Source: Glomus cerebriforme
Taxonomy: Eukaryota > Glomeromycota > Glomeromycetes > Glomerales > Glomeraceae
Length of the DNA: 20,337 nucleotides
Direction of reading: 5' to 3'
NCBI GenBank assembly: GCA_003550305.1
Contig: QKYT01000107.1
Coordinates: forward strand, 78,315-98,651
Under the pieces are notes generated by a model. That model made no database searches. It saw nothing but the letters and a program-made list of their open reading frames with translations, and was not told where the DNA came from. Shown here piece after piece: positions 18,130 through 20,337 of this stretch. Within the stretch, counting starts at the first letter, position 1. Every line of letters starts with the position of its first letter. The position numbers were made by a program, and so were the translations under genes.

Positions 18130-18400
18130 TTTTACCTTTGGATATTACCAAAAGTATACTATATTTTATATTCTTATTTTCCTTGAATACTTTCTTGCAT
18201 AATTGCTACTTTAAGTACTACCACATTAATTATTTTTAGACATTATCATATCAATTACTTCTGGATATTATTATTAATCCAATATTTTACTAGCAAATTC
18301 TACCTTTAGATATTACCAAAAATTTACTCTATTTTTCATTTCTATATTCCCAAAACCTTTTTTAATATAATTAATACTTTTGGATATTATTACATTGATG
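18130..18400. repeat. Degenerate repeats with TTTGGATATTACC words
   Basis: TACCTTTGGATATTACCAAA near 18134 recurs as TACCTTTAGATATTACCAAA near 18301, each followed by a similar 30-nt tail, about 167 nt apart. Related GGATATTATTA words lie near 18263 and 18373. This appears to be a further section of the same repeat-rich region. Confidence 0.55.
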
Positions 18401-18510
18401 TTAGAATCAATCACATATATTTTTTATTTTAAATATTTGGAAAATTTCTATGTAATTTTATAATAATTTTTTCCATATACAGTATCATACTACTTGTATA
18501 AAAAAAATTT

Positions 18511-18929
18511 GAGTCTGATCTTAACAAAATAAATAAAGCAATAAGATTTTTCTCTAGTTTAGTAAACTTTGATTTTGAATTTAACTATGATAATTATACA
18601 TATTTTCAATATTTGTCTAATAGTAAAGATAATATAGCTTTTTTAAATACTTATATCCTAAAGTGATTTTTGATAAATACATAATTTGGGTAGTAAAAAA
18701 GAGTTTTACAATTATTAATTACCCATCTGAAGTTTATAGTTTATCTGATACTTATAAATATATTAATGAGAATTTATTTCTTCACCTAGTACTTGATATC
18801 AATATGAGGTAAAAGCCTAATCCTATAAATTCTGAACTTTCTTACTTAGATAAAAATAAAATTTCTTATGAAGATTTATTGTTTAGAATCTTAATTACTT
18901 ATGCTGATATCTTATATATTTTAATTTAA
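18511..18929 (+). pseudogene. Decayed open reading frame of a dispersed element
   Basis: One frame gives ESDLNKINKAIRFFSSLVNF and more up to a TGA near 18663. A second frame, from about 18670, gives NYPSEVYSLSDTYKYINENL, LFLHLVLDINMR, a TAA, then KPNPINSELSYLDKNKISYE and DLLFRILITYADIL. The frame shift plus internal stops show it is dead. The pattern (LVLDI followed by KPxP, then LxSLDxxKI and ADIL) reminds me of a primase-like (archaeo-eukaryotic primase) protein repeated in Rhizophagus genomes, but that is memory, not a search. Some stops are explicable as C-to-T changes, such as the TAA standing where Q would fit before KPNP. Confidence 0.45.
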
Positions 18930-19259
18930 AATATTTTATAACTTTAAATACTTTTACTTTAACTAGTTCATTTATCACTACATACATTTTTTCTTATTTT
19001 TATCGCTACATTTTTTCATTTAATTTAGTTTTACATTATTTTATATAATATTTATATAATAAAATAAATGCGAAGGATTATTTATCCCTTATAAAACACT
19101 ATATTTATTATATTAGTTAAATTTCAATTTTTATCATTTATATTTTTTATCATTCAGATTATACTTCTTTATAAAATAGATTTTTTTGAATTATGATTAA
19201 CATAATACAATAATATAATTTAATATAATTTATATATTTTATTAGTAAAAATTATGACT
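18930..19259. other. AT-rich gap between two relics
   Basis: This is the 330-bp stretch between the two decayed frames. It is almost pure A/T, and I see no coding or structural signal. It may be eroded sequence of the same element. Confidence 0.4.
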
Positions 19260-19770
19260 GATATAATTAATTTTATTCATGACGAAATATTTTGATAATG
19301 GCTTTTTAATTTTACTAAAAAGTATGGTTCAGGTTATTTATCATTAGCATATTTATTGGTATTTATCAAATTCAATGTTTATCTTGATATTACCCAACAA
19401 GTATGATTATTATCAATATATATCATATATTATAATTAATATGATAAATAATGATAAAAAGATATATATTACTATATATCTTCTAAAAAAATTTCCTAAT
19501 GATAAATTTGGTTTAGCACTAACTATTCATTTTAATGAATTAGTAAGAAATGGTCAGAAAAAAATGCAAGAAAAATTAAATAAAAAGATTTTTAGTTATT
19601 TCTTCTATTTTTTATCAGAAACTTCTATGATCACAGCAAAGAATAAAATAAAAAGGGGTAGAAAGATGTATGATCTTTTTAGTACTATAGGTACATTTAG
19701 AATTTATAAAATTTGCACATTTCTGCAAACAAAGTCTCAAGTTTTAAAAAGTATAAAATTAACTTTATAA
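19260..19770 (+). pseudogene. Frameshifted relic of an unknown dispersed ORF
   Basis: The frame from 19260 reads DIINFIHDEIF, two stops, then WLFNFTKKYGSGYLSLAYLL and FNVYLDITQQV, then a stop. From about 19440 another frame takes over: YLLKKFPNDKFGLALTIHFN, ELVRNGQKKMQEKLNKKIFS, KIKRGRKMYDLFSTIGTFRI, ending at TAA 19770. The second part can be read from an ATG at 19375, but that start lies where the first frame is still the protein-like one, so it is probably not a true start. The composition is that of a soluble, helical, lysine-rich protein. I recall similar hypothetical proteins in Rhizophagus in many copies, but cannot verify it. The two frames together look like one broken gene. Confidence 0.45.
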
Positions 19771-20202
19771 AATCAAAAATGACAAATCCTAGAATGTTAT
19801 GAATTATACATAGTATCTTTAGTTATATTTTTTTATATTTTTATGTCTTTATATCTTTATGTATATAATCAATTTATATATTATTTTTTCCTTCAGTAAA
19901 AGTATTGTGATCTTATAGTTAAAATAAGATCATAGTAGATAAATTTATAGTAAATGAAGAAATAGTAAATCTTATATGTTTTATATATCTAAATATTCAA
20001 ATATTTAGTTTTTTTTTGGTTTGACCAACCAATTTACAATAAAAGTACTTTTCATTTTTAAATAGTTTTGCCTAATGATTTTTAACTAATATAATACAAT
20101 GACTTGATAAAAATAGCTATATGCATTTTGCAAAATTTTATTTATATACTGATCAAATTCTAAAGAAACTTTATAATACATATCACAGGTAGAATGCTGT
20201 TC
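19771..20202. other. AT-rich tail without recognised gene
   Basis: Nothing that I can support. A GATCTTATAGTTAAAATAAGATC imperfect inverted pair near 19910-19932 is the only structure visible. Confidence 0.4.
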
Positions 20203-20305
20203 AATCNGGCATATGCCTGATTGATAACTATTAAAATAATTAATTAACATAGTATATATATCAGATTAAACAAAAATTAGTGATCAATAAGGCACATACC
20301 CGATT
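20203..20305. repeat. Two copies of a 20-bp palindromic element
   Basis: AATCNGGCATATGCCTGATT at 20203-20222 is a perfect palindrome if the ambiguous base at 20207 is A. A second, diverged copy (AATAAGGCACATACCCGATT) lies at 20286-20305, 83 bp on, and both are preceded by TCAAT-like sequence. A half-copy may be present near 216-232 at the other end of the window. These could be ends of a dispersed repeat or protein-binding sites. Confidence 0.6.
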
Positions 20306-20337
20306 AAATACTGTATAATATAAGTAATTGGATTGAC

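Noticed and set aside
19375..19440. ATG at 19375 as the true start of a 131-aa protein.
   Set aside because: In this part the neighbouring frame carries the protein-like sequence; the frames swap later, so this looks like a broken gene.
1..20337. CRISPR array, rRNA, tRNA, prokaryotic operon signals or transposase with intact catalytic triad.
   Set aside because: None seen on either strand; repeats present are degenerate and not spacer-like, and the genes are spliced eukaryotic genes.

Overview
The window is a stretch of a very AT-rich fungal nuclear genome. Three conserved, multi-exon eukaryotic genes can be rebuilt exon by exon with GT-AG introns of only 63-96 bases: a dolichol-pathway cis-prenyltransferase, the structure-specific nuclease subunit Eme1/Mms4, and the peroxisomal import receptor Pex5. 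The extreme AT bias, homopolymer tracts next to start codons, very short introns and dispersed degenerate repeats fit an arbuscular mycorrhizal (Glomeromycotina, Rhizophagus-like) genome. The fungal assignment is well supported; the lineage is inference from composition and remembered gene style, not a search.

Layout. 1-3151: no gene, but three degenerate copies of a ~0.55-1.1 kb unit that stops right at the 3' end of the next gene. 3152-4173 (-): RER2/DHDDS-type synthase, 4 exons, 253 aa. 4451-4894 (-): unknown 147-aa low-complexity protein with a distinctive C-terminal block. 4895-6377: unexplained spacer. 6378-8900 (-): EME1, 7 exons, 683 aa, with an N-terminal CUE-like segment and a SUMO-interacting-type motif. 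8901-9162: 262-bp divergent promoter. 9163-11675 (+): PEX5, 7 exons, 693 aa, with ten WxxxF motifs. 12180-13073 (+): unknown 297-aa coiled-coil and Q/N/S-rich repeat protein. 13074-15625: poly-T tracts, a chain of four hairpins and a decayed reading frame. 15626-16021 (+): unknown 131-aa protein sharing its C-terminal block with the 147-aa protein. 16022-20337: degenerate tandem repeats, decayed coding relics and a pair of 20-bp palindromes.

How the genes relate. The three conserved genes serve unrelated housekeeping tasks: dolichol synthesis at the ER, resolution of branched DNA in the nucleus, and peroxisomal matrix protein import. EME1 and PEX5 are divergent and probably share a promoter. 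The two small proteins with the LIE-x-QDFN-x-IFP C-terminus flank this block on opposite strands about 11 kb apart and look like members of an undescribed family. The strongest leads are that small-protein family, the ubiquitin/SUMO-reader-like N-terminus of Eme1, the tandem expansion of Pex5 W motifs, the A-tract-before-ATG architecture, and the hairpin chain at 13765-14106.
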